Positions 35,576 through 53,777 are shown, numbered from the stretch's first letter. The stretch: 64,000 nt of DNA from Diplosphaera chodatii (GCA_032358165.1 JAALGY010000052.1:496001-560000), one strand, 5' to 3'. Translations and numbers: made by a program. Notes: generated by a model not told the origin, from the sequence alone.

Positions 35576-36063
35576 GACGGCGGTCATGACCGGACGTGAC
35601 CTAATGCGTTCCTGACAAGCACAGAAACAGGCGCACCTGTACATACGGATTGTGTTGCTGGCTGTTTGATACGCTTTGGGGTGGTAGGCATGTACAATAG
35701 AACCCTGTTTTGGCCACGATTCAACAGAACACCGTGTCAAAACCACACAGCAGCCCCGCTGCGGACTTCCGTACCACTACTTCATTCACCATCCGTGTCA
35801 AACACTCTTCGGTCCGCTGCAGCCTTCAAACAGAGCCTTCGACTCTGATGACATGGCATGAGTCGGTATGCTGACTTTGCGCGCTGCTCGTACTGCAGTG
35901 CATTGATTCATCAAGTGGAGCAAGGAACGGGTCATTGCACGGGCTGTCAGGGATGACCGCCGCCCCGCTGAGGTGCGTGCAGCATGGGCAACATCATCAG
36001 CTGAGCTGCGTGCAGCATGGGCAACATCAGCAGCTGTAGGCACACTCTTCCCCTGGAACCCTG
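35576..36063. other. Intergenic between convergent genes
   Basis: Region between two stop codons that face each other. No gene recognised; it contains the short tandem repeat at 35973-36036 close to the minus-strand stop. Confidence 0.5.
35973..36036. repeat. Two-copy tandem repeat, unit about 33 bases
   Basis: The unit containing GCGTGCAGCATGGGCAACAT followed by CA-TCAGCTG or CA-GCAGCTG occurs twice back to back. It lies just downstream of the stop codon of the long minus-strand gene, i.e. in its presumed 3' untranslated region. Confidence 0.75.
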
Positions 36064-39000
36064 TCAGGCGCCGCCCCCGAGCTGCACCGCCTCGAGCCGC
36101 AGCATGCCGTCCAGCTGCAGGAAGGCGTTGCGCAGCGGCTTCTCGTCGCCAGCGGCCTGCGCCGCCGCCAGCAGCGCCTGCGGGTGTGTGGTGACGCCAG
36201 CATGTCAACCCGCTCGTTCTGGACCCGGGCCGCATCTCATCCGGCCTCGCAGCGTGACAGGCCGGTGAGGGTGAAGTTGCTGGGACACTGCAGAGCACTA
36301 CCATTCTGCACCCTGCGTGCCTGTACACGACGCTGCGAAGCAACGCATGCTAAGGAGCGCTGCTGTTGGTTACACACCACTGTGAGTGTCCTCATCTATG
36401 GACATCGCGCACACTCAGGCAGGGCACTGCCGCACACCTGCAGCGCGCGCATGTGCTCCAGGCCCCGGCGCTCCGCCAGGTGCCGCAGCAGGAAGGCCGA
36501 CACGCACAGCCTGCGTTGACAGGCGGCAACACCCTTCCGCCGCAGACTGCCTGGGCACTGCGAGCACGCTGGGTCCAGCCTCGGGGCGGCTCTGATGGCT
36601 GCCGTCAGAAACGTGTTCGACGCGCGATGCGGCGGTCTATCTTTGGCCGACCAGGAGGCTGCGGTGCGCAGGGTGCTGTGCAGGCGCGGTGCGTGCGAAC
36701 CTGATGCGGGGGTTGCTGTCGTAGACCAGGCCCGTGAGGGCCGCCTCGCCGCCCAGCTGGTGGAACTCCGTGGCGTCCGCCGCCAGCCGCCCCAGCAGCA
36801 GCGCCGCCAGCGCCGCCCTCGTGTCCTGGAAAGCGAAGGGTGCTCGAAGCGCTGTGTTGCGGTAAGTGCACGGCGCCCCACCGAAACCCCGACAATGAGC
36901 ACTGCCCGTTGACCAAGCCAGCTTCTGCGTCAGCAGCTGCACTCCCAAGACGAGCAAATGCTGACAGAGCGATGTCAGAGGTCGACCGCGGCAGGGTTTT
37001 CGCGTGCGCAGCCGTCCCGGCAGGTTGCAGCGCAGCTCACCTGCACGCGCGCTGACACGGCTGCGGCGCCGAAGCTGCCGTCACCAGTGGGCGCCGGCGC
37101 CGCCGCAGAGCCCAGATCCGCCAGCAGGCGCAGCAGCAGCGCGGCACCAACGTCCTGCAGCGCCTCCTGTGTGAGGGGAGGCACACAGGCGTCCGTAGGC
37201 AGCACTGTGTGCAGCGAGATGTGAACCCAGACCGATCAGCATGGCAGTGGCCGACCTGCTACAGGCGTATGTGTCGCAGCGACGCACCTTCCATGAACAC
37301 TGATTTTCACCACCTTGCGCTCGACTGCTGCCGGACTTTTAAAAGCAGGTGCAGCAGACGGTACCTGTGGCACTTCTGCGGTGCCGTCCAGCCAGGACTG
37401 CAGCGCGGGCGCCTGCCCGGCGAGGCGACCGTCGTCGCCGCCGCCGCTCAGGCACTCGACCAGCGTCTCGGCGAGCAGCAGCAGCCCCTTGTTCCTGCAC
37501 AGAGCGACACAACGGTGATATGTGGATGTATGTGGTGCACTTCCTGCAACGGCAGTGGGTCCCGGGCTGCCGGATTGTACGCGATGACAGCAATCACGCA
37601 CTCGCACAGGTCGCAATGTCATTGTCTCACGAGGCATTCACTGGCAGCGTGAATTGCTGCGGCGCACGCTGCACAAAATGCACAGCAAGAGGGAAGCACA
37701 GGCCACAGCTTGCAATGTACCTGCAGGATGGCAGCGCAAGGCTGAGCCAGCCGGCGGCCAGCTCGACGGTGGCCGCCACGAGCCGCACGGGCCGACGCGT
37801 CAGCCACGGGGCCCCGCCCTCGGGGGGCCGGAACTCCGCCTCGCCGCCTGCGCCTGCAGCGAAGGGTTGACAGGTCGTCTCTCGACAGACTGTGGGAGGT
37901 GCACGGGTGCCAGGGCCTGTGCTCCGGGGCTCTCCGACTCACCGCCAGAGCGCAAACAAGCGGATTTCACCGGGCGCTAGAGACTCGATGCTGGATTATG
38001 TATCTGCGTATGCCTGCCAGCAGCTTGACATTGGTCTGTGTCAGCGATATGCAGGACGGCCATGACACACAACAGACAGGCAGCAGCTTATGGTGAAGCC
38101 AACAGAGACAGTGCTCCGATTACCCCGTTGCAAAGCACCCACCCAGCAGCAGCAGCTTGGGCGTGACGACGAGGCCCCCCTGCGGCACGATGCGCGTGCC
38201 GGACCGCGGCGCCATGGACATCGTGCCCTGCCCTGCGCCGCCGCCGCCCGGTGACTGCCCGCCGGCCGGCTGCATGACGCGCCTGCCTGCAGCATCGTGC
38301 ACGAACACCGCAGAGTCAGCGTGCCTGCCGATCCGGGGCCACTGCATGACATTCCCATGACAGCTGAGCATCATGGCATGCACACCACCGTTCATATCTT
38401 CGGCATCAGGCGCAATCAGCTGACGGGTGCATGGTCGGCTCGCCAGCACACAGGTTGTGTACAACGTGCCAGCAAGGTAAGCTGGGCAGAAGATGAGCCA
38501 GCCATATAGACCTAACGCTGCAGCGGGCACTTGCCTGCTGACATGGTGGCCTGTGATGCCGCCACCGCAGTGTGCAGGCGAATGGCGACCAGCAGGCTCT
38601 GCACGACCTCTGCCACCCTGCAGCATGCCAGCACCATATGCAAATCGTCTGCAGCAGTGACTGGGGATGCTTTGCAGGCGGTACGAGCCAGTGTTGTCAG
38701 AACAGGTGTATCCTAGCTGACGGCAACATGAGTGGACCTCAATGATGCACCTGCCTTAAATCCTACCGATCACCTGGTGGCAGCGTCGCACCCCTCGCGC
38801 GCATTGCACAGCACGTAGCGCAGCACGTGCGCCAGCTGCGGCTGGGAGGCGATGCCCCGTGTACCCGGGACCGGGTCTGGCGGCTGCGGCAGCAGTCCCA
38901 CCGCACCCTGCGCTCCGACGCCTGCAGCGCAGATGCACCGCTGTCATGCCATCAAAGCACAAACTACTACAGGGCAGGCTGTGCACATTTTTGCAGCTTG

Positions 39001-42000
39001 AAGCAAAGTTGTGATGGACCTTTTGGCGCGCGTAATCCTGCATCTCAGAAGTTCTTGTGACATGCTTTCAAGGGTGTCAGGCTGCGCGGGGCAAGCCTTA
39101 AGACAGCAGGGCCCTGCTGCTGCCTGGACACGGTCAAGACAAACGCCCACCAGGAGCCTCCTGCTGCTGGCGCTGCGCCGCGGCCACCAGCAGCTGCAGC
39201 AGCCAGGCCTGCGCTGCGGCCGCCGCTGCTGGATCGGTGCTGAGCAGCCCATCGCTGAGGCGCGCCCAGGCGGCGTCCATCGCAGCCGCTCCAGGTTGGG
39301 ATGCACCACTGCCGTCATCACCGCCTACTGCAGGCAGCAGAGGGGGCACAGCGGCGTCTGCCACAGCCGCCAGGGTGTCCCGGGTGGCCTGCTGCAGCTC
39401 GGGCGGCGACGTCGCATCTGCGTATACAAACTCCATCATCATCGATTAAACACACTTGCGGTGTTCCACCAGCCACGCATGCATCTGGCATGTGTTCATC
39501 TGTCTGCCAGCAGTCACACACGCATTTCCTGAAGGCTGAGCTACAGGTGCATCGACACAACCAGCCCGCAAACATGGCAGCGGCAAGCGCAGTGCCGACT
39601 GAGCACATCCGTTGACCTGCGTGCTGCAGCAGCAGGGACTGCAGCTGCGACAGCACATCGTAGACGAGCGTCTTGAGGCGCTCCCACAGGGGGTCCGCCA
39701 CCTGCCGCGGCCCGGCGTTCTCGCCGGAGGTCTGCCGCGAGACACAGAACGCACACATGTCCATGCTCATCTGCTGCGAGTCACTGACCACGGCCCTGAA
39801 CATTGGCAGTGTGGCATGGTTTTAAACATGGTGCATGGTCAAGGTGCAGGGGTTTCAGGCGCCTGAATGCATCCAGCTGCTGGCAGGGCCCGCAGCGCGC
39901 CCGGTGCGGACAGGGCCCCACCCTGAGGGTGTCCAGGTAGGCGCAGATCTCGTCGGCGAGGGGGCGCAGCAGCTGCGGCTGCGCCGCGCACGCGATCGGC
40001 TGCAGCACGTCCGCCAGCTGCAGCTCCGCGAACAGCCGCCCCAGCGTGCGGACGTCCGCAGGGTCCGGCGTGGAAATCTGCATATGGCATTCGATACTCC
40101 TGCTGGGGACAGCTGGTGTGCATGCAGGATGGCACTGCTGGTCTTGCTTACCAGAAGACACACGGTAGCCTACGTGACCATCTGCAGCTGCATCTCACAA
40201 GCAGCGCCGCGTGCAGACGAAGCGCACAGCACTGCAAACACACCGGTGCATCCTGTGCTGCCTGTCAACAGGTCACGCTGTCGATGAACGACCGGCTGAC
40301 TCACCTGCTGCAGCTGGGCGAGCGCCTGGTCGAACAGCACGCAAAACAGGTTGGCCCGCGCCTCGCCAGACGGCGCGGCCCTGAGCTGGCGCACCGCCTC
40401 GCCGGGTCCGCCGAATGCCGCGAAAGCTGCCGTGTCCAGCGGCGCACGGCCAGGCAGGTTGGGATCTGCTGCCGCCATCTGCGGCATGCTCGCCTCATCT
40501 GCAAAAGCAACGCATAAGTGGTTAGCTGGATACAGCTGCAACGAGTGTGATACGTCAGCGTCTCTGACGGCAGGCGTGCTCCAGCACTCGTGGGCGACTC
40601 TGCTCAGGACGCACCTGACAACACGTCATCTGGGTACGCAGCAAAGGCGGCCTCGGCCGGGGTGGTCGGCTGTGGGTAGAGCACCGCCACCGCCACACGG
40701 ATCAGCTGCTGCCGGACGTCCGCCGACCTGTGACGATGCACAGGCGCGGCATTCTGGCAGGAGGTGTGGCAAGGATATTCCAGAGGTTCCTGTGCTCGAG
40801 CACCGGGTCAGGGCAGGGGACTAGTATGAAATTGACGCGGGAGGGTGTGCCAGAAGTACGTGCAGTTGGTCCGGCGCCGCACCAGCCGAGCGTGCGGCAG
40901 CGGTGCAGCAGCCCACGCACGGTCGCGGGAGGCAGCCCGCGCACCGCCGCCGCGGCGACGCCCCCGTCGCGGCAACACACGTGCAGCAGGCAGCCCAGCG
41001 CGGCGTCCCATACCTCCGCCTCCGCCTCCTCCTCCTGCCCAAGGAGGCCGTCGCACTTCTGATCGAGATGCGTACAACAATTTGGTTGCCAAACCCGGCA
41101 TGTTGGCAGTACTCTCTGCAGGCTTGCAAGCACAGGTCATGCCTCGCAGTTCGCCACAAGGCTGTCTCCTCCGTGCATCAAACGACACATGCACCTTGAG
41201 CAGGTGTCATGGCCACCGTGGTGTACCCTCACTAGCTTTTGCGCCATTGGGCATACCTGCACCGCGAGCGCGAGCAGCTGGAACAGCAGCAGGCGCAGCC
41301 ACTGGCGGAAGGCGGCCAGGCGCTGCCCGGCGGCCGTGCTGTCTTCGGGCATGTCTCCACCCCGCTGCGGGGCGCGCGGCGTGCCCCGCCGGCTGCCGGG
41401 CGTGCGCAGCGCGTCGCTCACACGCGCATCCACCTGGTACAGCATCTCCCCGTGCACCTGCGCAACAGGATGCGCAGCGGATTGACCAGCCTCCCCGCGT
41501 GGAGCCCCCTGTGCTGCGACACCCGACAAGAGGCCACCCAGTTGGGAGAGCACCTCATGAGCCCTCTCATGCGCTGAAGGAGGCTTGCCTGCACACACTG
41601 GCACCGCTGCACACCGATGCGGCCTTGCGGGGGGTTGCAGCTGGAGCGCCCACCATCAGGTTGGCCAGCAGGTCGAAGGCGCGGCGGCGCAGCCCGGGGC
41701 GTGGGCTGCCGTAGCACCGCCGCAGCAGCAACAGCGCCAGGGGCAGCGACGCCGCGGGCCCCGCCGTCAGCCACATGTCCACCACCAGCTTGATGGCGAC
41801 GCCCATCACCACCTGGCCCGGGGAGCGGAACGACCCCGCAACTTGGTCTGCATCCTCCCCCTGCATGTGGAACACAGCATGAGATGCCACCATGAGAAAA
41901 TTGCACTCCTTGGGTCGTGAGGAGTGGAGACAGTGCACAGCCGGCACGCAAGGTGCAGTCGGCTTGGTGACCAGCACCGTGTGATGCTTACCGTTGGTCA

Positions 42001-44012
42001 AACGAACCAACGCAGCCACAGAAGCGCACATCGAGCAGGGCGTCGCTGGTGAACATGCCCACAACGGCGGCGACGTCGGCGTCCGACAGCGGCAGCGCCT
42101 CCTGCTCCGAGTACGGCCGGAAGGAGTACAGCAGCCGCGGCCTGCGGGGGCGAGCGGCCACGTGAGCAGGCGTCCGGCCGCGGATGCTACACGGCAGTTC
42201 AGCAACCACGCCTTTGTGCGCCTGCAGCTCTGATTGGGCGCATGCTGCCGCTTGCCGTGTAATATGCCGGTGTTGCATCGGGGTACGAAGCCCCGACCTG
42301 GTCGCAGCCCTGCGCGGCAGCTGCCGGGCGCCCGCCGCCCCGGCGGCCGCCGCTCGCTGCGCCGCCGCCACGTCCCGCAGCTCACCCGCCATCGGCCCGG
42401 CGGCGGCCAGCAGCGCCTCCTCGGCGGCCGATGGCGCATCCGCCGCGCGCCCCGCGCCCCAGCGGCTGCTGAGTATGTTCGGCTCCACGCAGTCCTGTAC
42501 CTCGTTTCAGCGTTGTTGACGACATGCGGTGCATGGAGCTGTTGTCACTCGGGGTTCAAAGCCTGCGGTGGTGCTGTAGGGGTGGCTGAGTCAGCTGCGG
42601 GTGTGCATGCCCTCACTACTGGCTGTCAGCATCGATGGCTGGGTGCTGCGGCGGAGTCTGCACGACAGCCAGGCGCGAGCCGAGGCTGTGCTTGTGCTCT
42701 CTGGGACAAGCACAGTCCCGCGTGCTGCAGTAATCCGGAAGGATGCTTGCCTGTGCTGCAGCTGGCGCACGTGGTGCTGCTGCTGCCGTTTGCTCTGCTG
42801 CAGAGGGTGTGGAAGGAGGCGGCGTCGCAGTGTCCTGCCTGCCTCCAGCGGTGTGCGCAGACCCTGGCATGCTGGCAACCCTGCATACACTGCGAGATGG
42901 TACAAGAACAGAACTGGGAAGGCGCCTTCTGGCTACAGGCAGTCAGACAGCTTTTGCACCTGGGACCCTTCCCGCCACGCAGGCGGGCGGCCGTGTTCTG
43001 AATGAATGCTGCAGAGGCCAGAATGTCTGCGAGAGTGTATGCGCATCGTGGGAGATGGTCAGCACACAGACCCTGCTGCAGTCTGGTGGAGCGCGCTGTG
43101 CGACGGTGACAGCAGGTTGCGTCATACCTGCAGGCACGCCGGCGCCTGCGACTGCAGAACCTGCAGCAACCTGCCCGCATTGCTCCTCCACTTGCAGCAG
43201 CATGCTGGCAGCGGGTGGATACCTGTGGCAACAGCAGGATTGTTGCTGCACTTGTCTCACTAGACTTTGTGCCTGCACTCGCTGTGCAGCAGTGCAATGC
43301 AGGACTACGGACGTACGTAAGCAGAAAGCGCTTGATCAGGCCGAAGCACTTGAGTACAGTAGACGGGCTGCAGTAGACCACACGTTGATCAGATCAAGAG
43401 TATTTGAATATGACATAGGCTAGCAGCAAGGTCCTCAGCATTCGTGTGGCAAGCCACAGTGCTATCCACCATTCCCACATTCGATTCTGACGACGCAGCA
43501 CCTGACCGGCCGGGCAGCGGCCCTGTCTAGGATGGCCTGATACGCCTGATCGGCTCCGGACGGATCCAGCAGGAACGCCTGCAGCGCATCGCGTGCCGTT
43601 GGCACAGCCTGCCGTAAGTGCGTGACCATTGAGCAAGGTGCTGCGGCAGATGATCATGGTGGCATGCGGGCTAGGAAATCGAGTACCTGCAGCAGCTGCA
43701 TGGCACCGGCCTCGCCGCTGTCGACCTGAGGGTGTGTGCACTGCGCCACCAGACGCTTCAGCGCCGAAGACGACACCATCCTCAGCGCCTCCTGCGAGTG
43801 TTTGTGTCACTCAATGTGCGCCGCGACGCCGCTGACGCCACAACAGGAATGCTGTGCCCGTCTCCCACCCGTCCATCGTCGGATTGAAGCTGGATGCATG
43901 ATCTGCAAATGTCAGACCTGCATCTGACGTAAATGGATTTGGGCTCTCACCTTTGCAACTGGTCTTGCATCTCGTGGATCTGGGACCGACCAGCGAGCAT
44001 CTGGGACAGCAT
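36064..44012 (-). CDS. Long alpha-helical (HEAT/ARM-like) protein, many exons; may be two genes
   Basis: I do not recognise the family. The 5' end is clear: exons 44012-43951, 43902-43869, 43791-43687, 43608-43502 and 43367-43317 join in phase (start MLSQMLAGRSQIHEMQDQLQ). Later coding blocks lie near 42480-42290, 42165-42010 (LLYSFRPYSEQEALPLSDAD), 41865-41650, 41460-41260, 41045-40870, 40730-40620, 40500-40310, 40075-39900, 39790-39625, 39425-39160, 38930-38790, 38320-38150, 37850-37725, 37500-37350, 37190-37050, 36830-36710, 36520-36440 and 36180-36064 (ends LEAVQLGGGA, stop at 36064). Leu/Ala-rich helices of 30-40 residues repeat throughout, as in HEAT/ARM solenoids. The zone 42600-43000 is ambiguous in frame. 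The last exons (HQLGGEAALTGLVYDSNPRI, VSAFLLRHLAERRG) faintly resemble Hsp70 exchange factors of the SIL1/FES1 type, so a separate second gene at 36.1-38.4 kb is possible. Confidence 0.6.
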
Positions 44013-44104
44013 GCTACTGGCCACTTGCGCTCACTATTCGCTTGCAGACCAGAGACTGAACATCACTACGACATGAATCGTTTGCTGGTACAGTGACCTG
44101 GCGC
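44013..44104. promoter_or_regulatory. Very short divergent spacer between the helical-protein gene and gyrB
   Basis: Only about 92 bases separate the two predicted start codons if GyrB begins at 44105; 194 bases if it begins at the next in-frame ATG, 44207. Either way the two genes must share promoter DNA or their 5' leaders overlap. Confidence 0.45.
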
Positions 44105-49040
<4,936 letters not shown>

Positions 49041-49729
49041 GGCGTGCGCGGCCGCCTTATGGCGCTTGTCAGCAAACAGTAGCAGCAGACGTTGCCGGGC
49101 GCTATCATACCCGCAAGTGGTGGTGTGACGGCAGGTAGCGCAATGTATGTGACCGGCTGCAGTGCTTGCCGCAGACTGCCTGCAGCCGCAAGGCTTGTGT
49201 GTGCACAGCTGTCACTTTTGGCGGACACAAGACCCGTGCGACGTGCAGCAAAAGGACAGATCCTACTTGCTGGCAAATTTTGGCAGCAGCAACTGGGCGT
49301 ATGGTCATTGTTTGCGACACTGGCACTTACATATACAGCACTTATAGTTGTCGTCGTGGAAGACCGCTCAACCTATGCATAGACATTCAGACAGCACCGT
49401 GTGAACCGCCAGTATGAACCACGTCAGCGTCCAGCAAGCTGCTTTATCGTGTCGATATGTCGGGACATGGGCCGATCCTGCAACCCTGCACTCCTCCGAA
49501 CATGTGGGTACCCGCCCTGCATCGTCCTCAGTCCACTATTGCGCCAGCGCTGCCCGCCTGCTTCACAAGCATGCACCCCTCAGGACCCGACAACCAACTG
49601 CTACATGTCACATTGTTTGACCCCAGCTATCGAACCTGCACCTGTTCAGAGCTATTGTACCTGAACAGCACCCCATCTCGGCACTCAGACAGTCCCCATC
49701 ATAATCTGATCACCTGACAGCACAGCGTC
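49041..49729. other. Intergenic between gyrB and the 49.7-kb gene
   Basis: About 690 bases holding the gyrB 3' untranslated region and the promoter of the next same-strand gene. Short open frames are present but none resembles a protein. Confidence 0.5.
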
Positions 49730-51175
49730 ATGAGGCGCATTTTCGCTCAGTTCAGACCCCTGCTGGACGAGGGCGTCGCTGCTCAGCTGCGCAGCTTCTC
49801 CAGGTGCACATGCCGTCGCAGGAGCCGCTGGCGGCCATGCCACATGACAAATTGCATGATCTGATGCCGGTCATGGCATCACATCCATGCGGTGGTTCAG
49901 CGGAAACAAAGATGAGTCCTGCCGCCTGCATGCATGTGCAGGACCTCGCAGCTTCCAGCGCCCGCAGGCGGCCGGCCACAGATGCCACAGCGGACGCCTC
50001 GGACCGCTCCTTCGCCTGCATCGGACCCAGTGGCCACGCCACAGTCGCACGCCGGTGCGGCCGCCGCGTCGGAAGCCTCCGATGCCGCGGCCGACGCCGG
50101 CGGCGCGGCGGCCATGCCAGCGAGCGCTGCTTCAGCGGCAGATGCTGGCGGCACGGCATCTGCGGTGTCTGCCGCAGAAGCGGAGCAGGCAGCCATGCAG
50201 CGCGAGACAGCGAAAGCAGGTGTGAGTGTGCGTCGCTCGCTGAAGGCGTTTCGATGCGCAAAGTGGTCTGCACGCCTGTGCTCAGATGTCTTGGTGTTGC
50301 AAACCTGGTTTATGCCAGCTGCCAGTCGAGCAATGTCTCCTTCTGTTGCACAGTCACGCAGAGCTTCCTGTTTCCATGGGAGCGGCGGCAGTTTTCTGAG
50401 GACAACAAGGGTCTCAAAACATGGGAGAAGCTATATTGGGGCGTGTTCGTGACAGCAATTGCCGCGCTGCTGTTCTCGCGCGTCATGAAGCCCACTCCAG
50501 TTGCAGAGCCGGTGAGCTTTCAGATGCACGGAAATCGTCATCGCCAGTGAAGTGACGACATGTGGTCACACCCCTGTTGCTTCTCACCATTATGCCGAAA
50601 GCGAGACAAGCTGTATGCAAACACTGCTGAGACATGGCAATGTTATGATGTCCATGTGCCCTGTGTGGGTGCCTCTTCACCGCCCTGTGAAGTATCTATA
50701 CAAAGCTCAGCAGCCACGCATTGCTGCTAACGCTGAAAGGTGATCTGCTCTCCTGCACACCTACAGCGTGCCACCTGGGAAGGCTGACTGCTGCACAGGT
50801 TGTGGACGATGGCAAGGAGCAGAAGAAGCAAGAGATGGCGCGCGCCATCCTGGCGGGCAACACCAGCTTCATCAACGACAATGCCGACGTGTTCGAGGGG
50901 CTGTCGCCGGCGGAGATCGAGGAGTACGTGGCCCAGGCCACCAAGGGGGCGTCGTCATCGGACCCATTCGAGGTGCGCGGCTCATGGGCTTCGCCGTGGC
51001 AGGCTGACGTGTGGTCATATGGGAGGCCAGCCTCGCTTGCCAGTACACGCAACTGACAAGCTGACATGAGCTGTATCGATACTGATGGTGAATTCCATGC
51101 TGCTTTGTGCAGGGAATGAGCCCCGAGGAGATCAATGCATACATTGAGCAGCATGGGACGCCGGCTGGTGCATGA
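49730..51175 (+). CDS. Single-pass membrane protein with two SPxEIxxYI motifs
   Basis: Family not recognised. Exons 49730-49803, 49942-50219, 50354-50511, 50799-50972 and 51113-51175 join in phase to 248 residues. The N-terminus (MRRIFAQFRPLLDEGV) is basic-amphipathic and could be an organelle presequence. Residues 25-117 are a low-complexity Ala/Ser/Pro linker. Next comes a well-structured segment, FLFPWERRQFSEDNKGLKTW, leading into one membrane helix (YWGVFVTAIAALLFSRV). The soluble tail is helical and carries two related motifs, GLSPAEIEEYVAQ in exon 4 and GMSPEEINAYIEQ in exon 5. The layout (presequence, linker, membrane anchor, small helical tail) would suit an inner-membrane organelle protein, but this is inference. 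Confidence 0.78.
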
Positions 51176-51599
51176 TGCTGCGCTTTTGGCGATGGTTGGC
51201 CAGCGGCGCACATGACACCTCAGTAGACTTAGTGCCTTTTTGAAGGGTATCAGTATCACTGCTTGGTCGAGAGTGCTAGTCTAGGCGTGTTGCTCAGGGA
51301 CCACGTGCAAATTTCGATGTCAGCGGTACTTTGGAAAACTGACATACATAGGCTGGCCTTTGGTCGGAAGCCGTCCCTTTCAGCTCCAGATGAAAGCAGT
51401 GCCCAGCCTCTGGGGAACTCGCGGCAACAGAGGTAACCCACAATACCATTTGCACCCATTGCGTTGATCCTATAGTAGCATTGAAGAGGAGGTCTCCTGT
51501 CTTTCAGCGATCTGCATCCCATTCCTCGTGAATAGTTTGCAATTACATACCCATCACACCTATCCAACATCTTGCAACGCCTTTTGACCCCTCGTGACC
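51176..51599. other. Intergenic between the single-pass gene and RPN13
   Basis: 424 bases, AT-richer than its surroundings. It contains the 3' region of the upstream gene and the promoter of RPN13. No specific element was recognised. Confidence 0.5.
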
Positions 51600-53777
51600 A
51601 TGAGCGAAGTGCAGTTTCGTGCTGGTCGCATGACACTCTCGGGTGCGCAGCTGGTGGCGGACGCGCGAAAGGGCCTGGTGCAGCTGTCGCAGGTGGCGCG
51701 CACCTGCATGCGCTCTGAACAGACGGATTGCATACACCAATAAACCTGCGTCTGTGGTACATGTTGCCGTCCGTCCTGTGCTTTCATGTGACATTCGTGA
51801 CGCAGGCGGAGGGTGGCGGTGTGCGGCTGCGGTGGAGCAGTCGCATCGGTGCCGCTGCATCCAGGGCGCCCGAGCTAGATGACACTCTGACGGCGGCGCA
51901 GCTGGAGAAGGTACCTCGGCCGGGCGCCCGCATCCTGGCGCTGCACTGCAGAGGCAGAGAGAGCCGCTTCTTCTGGTGAGCGTTCGACAGCCCATGGCTT
52001 CGATTGGAGTCACATGCTGCTCAGAGCCGCCACTGAAATGGTCAGCGGCGCGGCCCCGCTGAGGATGAGGGTCGACGCTGACCTCTTCCAGACACGCGTG
52101 CAGGCTGCAGGAGCCGGCGTCGCACGATGACAATGCGCTTTGCGATCGCATCAGGCAGCTGCTGGTGCTGCCAGGTGAGCTGCATGCCATTGCTGCATGC
52201 ATGATGCACAGTGAGCAGTGCGAGCGCGTCAGAGCATCAAGACCCTGTACCGCGTGTAGCTGCTCACGTGCGGTTGCATGCATGTACTGTGCAGTTCCAG
52301 AGCAGGCAGCGCAGCCCGCATCTGCAGAGGCCGCCGGGCCGTCAGCAGCAGCAGCGTCGCAGCCCGCAGCAGTTTCTGCGCAGGCAGCACAGCCGCAGGC
52401 GGCGGCGCAGAGCCCTGCAGCCAGTGCGCAGGCGCCTGCCGGCATGTCTTACAGGTGCATGCAGAGAGGGCAGTGCATCTTTGCGGGCATGATAACCAGC
52501 ATTTCATCCGCACGCACTTGGATGCAGCTCGCGACCCTTGCTGCCCCGAGTCAGAACGTGGGTTGGCAACACCGCATGTAAAGTTGTGTCGGCATATGCC
52601 CTGCAGCCAGGCAGCAGGGCGCCCCGGCCGCATCGATGCCGCACAACTGGCAGCTGCGCTGGGGAGGTCTGCCGTGGGACAGCCATGCCTGCAGAGGCGC
52701 TTGACAGCATGTATGCAGAACGTAGGCTGCGTGCTGTTGCCATGATCCCGCTGCAGCACTAGGGTCTGTTTGTTCAGGAGCCTGAGCGGCGGCGGCATGG
52801 GCGGCGGGTCTGGCGGCGCTACAGGGCTGGACCACCAGGCGATGCTGCGGCAGCAGATGGAGCAGCAGCTGCGGGAGATGCAGGTGGCCTGCTGAGGCGC
52901 AGCAGCACAATGCCAAATTGTTAGATGCAGTGGCAGGTGTATTGCATGTTGACGACAGAGCTGTGCAGGCGTCTGCCATTGTGCTGCAGTGTGGTGGCCC
53001 GCTACATCAGCCAGCACATCGGACGGTGGCCGCCTTGACGCTGCTCACTTGCCGTTGCAGCGGGCGGCGGAGGCGGGCCCGGGGCTCGCCGACGTGCTGA
53101 CGCCCGAGGTGACGGTGCCGCTGGTGCTGTCGGACGACGCCGCCCTGGAGCGCCTGGCGCCCTTTCTTCCCGAGCAGCACAGGTGACTTGCAGTACACGC
53201 CTATAACGTGACCTGCCCACGCATCCCTGCTGTTCCAGAGGCATATTGCACTTCACTATGATGCTGGCATGTCTTACCTGAGTTGCAGTTCATCTGGTGA
53301 CTGGGCTATTTCGCCATTCCCTGACCTACCCCACCTGCGATTGAGACGCTGTGCATGTGCCGAGCAGGACACGGGAGCAGCTGGTGGCGACGCTGCAGAG
53401 CCCGCAGCTCCGCCGCACGCTGGACGTCTTCTCCGCAGCCCTGGTGTCGGGGCGCCTGGACCTGCGCCACTTCGGCCTGGACCCCCAGGTGGAACATAAC
53501 CTCTAGCAGAGGATTCCAGCAGCTCTGCTGAACGTGTGTGTCGTACTGCAAATGGACATGCCAGCAGCTTGCATGCGCGCAACAGCAGACGACTGTCAGC
53601 TGGCAGCGCACCTGTTGACAGAGGAAATTCGGGCAGCGAGCATTGAAGCTGTCAAGAGCCCATGTCATACTGAGCACCAGCCTTCTGCTGCAGGGGTTTT
53701 CAGTGGCGGACTTCCTGGCTTCGGTGCAGGCCGCTGCCGACAAGGCCGAGCGGGACGGCGCCGGTAGTGGCTCGTGA
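51600..53777 (+). CDS. RPN13: 26S proteasome ubiquitin receptor RPN13/ADRM1
   Basis: Ubiquitin receptor of the proteasome 19S cap that also binds and activates the deubiquitinase UCH37. Exons 51600-51692, 51806-51975, 52104-52174, 52295-52454, 52607-52666, 52778-52883, 53061-53182, 53368-53488 and 53694-53777 join to 328 residues. The N-terminal PRU domain (1-111) shows VQFRAGRMTLSG, DARKGLVQLSQ, RILALHCRGRESRFFWLQEP and the closing helix CDRIRQLLVLP. A Gln/Ala-rich linker follows (112-220). The C-terminal DEUBAD domain (about 224-320) shows LADVLTPEVTVPLVLSDD, EQLVATLQSPQLRRTLDVFS and FGLDPQ. Shorter than human ADRM1 (407) mainly in the linker. Some linker exon borders are less certain. Confidence 0.93.
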
